From contig JAJAYV010000041.1 of the NCBI GenBank assembly GCA_026786045.1, positions 1 to 6,226 on the forward strand: a stretch of 6,226 nt of DNA, in the 5' to 3' direction. The translations under genes and the position numbers were made by a program. The stretch's first letter is position 1; each line of letters begins with the position of its first letter. The stretch is from Frankiaceae bacterium (GTDB taxonomy: Bacteria > Actinomycetota > Actinomycetes > Mycobacteriales > SCTD01). This document shows, piece by piece, positions 5,899 to 6,226 of the stretch. Below the pieces are notes generated by a model. The model did not search any database and was not told the DNA's origin. It was given only the letters and a program-made list of their open reading frames with translations.

Positions 5899-6226
5899 CG
5901 CTGCACGACGACGTCCGGGTCTGGATCGCCGACGACCCCGACCCGGTCACGCGCACCGAGCTGCAGGCGCTGCTCGACGCCGGCGACGACGAGGCGCTGG
6001 CCGACCGCTTCGCCGGGCCGCTGCACTTCGGGACCGCCGGCCTGCGCGGGCCCGTCCGCGGCGGCCCTTCGTCCACCGCCAGCGACAGCGGCTCGCCTCT
6101 CCGCCAGGCGCCCTCGCCGCCCAGCGCCTCGCCCACGGCGCCCACGAGCGTCAGGCCCACCGAGGCGTTCTGGAACACGCCCGCCCGGTGGATGCCGGAG
6201 GCCAGCGCCGTAGCGCGCACCAGTCC
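5895..6226 (+). CDS. Phosphomannomutase/phosphoglucomutase family, N-terminal fragment with an abrupt break
   Basis: GTG 5895 overlaps the punA stop (GTGA), implying translational coupling. Residues 1-58 match the actinobacterial PmmB-like N-terminus: WIADDPDPVTRTELQALL, then FAGPLHFGTAGLRGPVRGGP (39-58). The FGTAGLRG element binds the phosphosugar, and the family interconverts 1- and 6-phosphosugars or ribose 1-/5-phosphate. The catalytic serine loop should come about 100 residues later and lies beyond the window or is lost. After Pro58 (6066-6068) the family normally continues with an Asn-Met-Asn segment. Here the frame stays open to the window edge but reads Pro/Ser/Thr-rich text with no resemblance, and neither other forward frame restores it. 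This is therefore a break, not a simple frameshift. The gene is either truncated by a rearrangement or joined wrongly in assembly. Confidence 0.7.
   Translation, partial: MTLHDDVRVWIADDPDPVTRTELQALLDAGDDEALADRFAGPLHFGTAGLRGPVRGGPSSTASDSGSPLRQAPSPPSASPTAPTSVRPTEAFWNTPARWMPEASAVARTS
6066..6226 (-). other. Segment unrelated to the mutase; may be an internal piece of a reverse-strand gene
   Basis: On the minus strand the segment is open from the window edge and reads plausible protein text, with stretches such as ATALASGIHRAGVFQNASVG and LTLVGAVGEALGGEGAW. It is rich in Ala, Val, Leu and Gly, unlike the Pro/Ser/Thr-rich plus-strand reading. Past 6066 the minus frame runs into the antisense of the mutase, so any such gene would be cut there. 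I do not recognise the family. Confidence 0.3.

Noticed and set aside
6066..6226. PAS-like sensor domain in the minus-strand reading of the window end
   Set aside because: FQNASVGLTLV vaguely resembles the start of a PAS domain, but the next residues do not follow the pattern and the fragment is too short to assign.
1..6226. tRNA, rRNA, insertion sequence or phage/defence module
   Set aside because: I saw no tRNA-like cloverleaf, rRNA segment, transposase or integrase motif, terminal inverted repeats or defence-type domains. The genes are ordinary chromosomal families.

Overview
The window is very GC-rich (roughly 70-75 % by eye), densely coded, and uses GTG starts, strong G/C third-position bias and a possible leaderless start. 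All of this points to a chromosomal segment of a high-GC actinomycete. The family-level similarities (thiolase-like TLP1 with its extra C-terminal domain, SigE-family sigma factor, short HU protein, GAF-SpoIIE phosphatase, the punA-pmm pair) are ordinary for that phylum. I cannot place the genus from sequence alone.

Layout, left to right. Nucleotides 3-1340 (+) hold most of a thiolase-superfamily protein whose 5' end lies outside the window. After a gap with two small hairpins and a good ribosome binding site, 1429-2280 (+) holds the wreck of a sigma-factor operon: sigma region 2 is intact, region 4 is missing, and the text runs through a frame change into a Ser/Thr/Pro-rich linker and the C-terminal domain of an unrecognised, probably exported or membrane-anchored protein, itself broken by two more frame changes. 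Nucleotides 2296-3354 (-) encode a luciferase-like flavin-dependent oxidoreductase that meets the pseudogene tail to tail. Divergent from it, 3455-3736 (+) encodes an HU-type nucleoid protein that seems to begin at CTG. A strong hairpin at 3750-3781 separates HU from the convergent GAF-SpoIIE/PP2C phosphatase gene (3810-5030, -). Divergent again, 5086-5898 (+) is purine nucleoside phosphorylase, overlapping by 4 bases with a phosphomannomutase gene (5895 onward) whose family resemblance stops abruptly near 6066. The last 160 bases read more like protein on the other strand.

The genes do not form one pathway. The only clear functional unit is the translationally coupled punA-pmm pair, in which ribose 1-phosphate released from purine nucleosides can be handled by a phosphosugar mutase. 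The phosphatase is a partner-switching type signalling protein with no visible anti-sigma or anti-anti-sigma partner here.

I did not find a novel multi-gene system. The points most worth checking are the collapsed sigma operon, the CTG start of HU, the abrupt break in the mutase, and the loss of both catalytic cysteines in the thiolase-like protein. Three of these four (frame changes, CTG start, break near the window edge) could also be sequencing or assembly errors, and the raw reads would decide.
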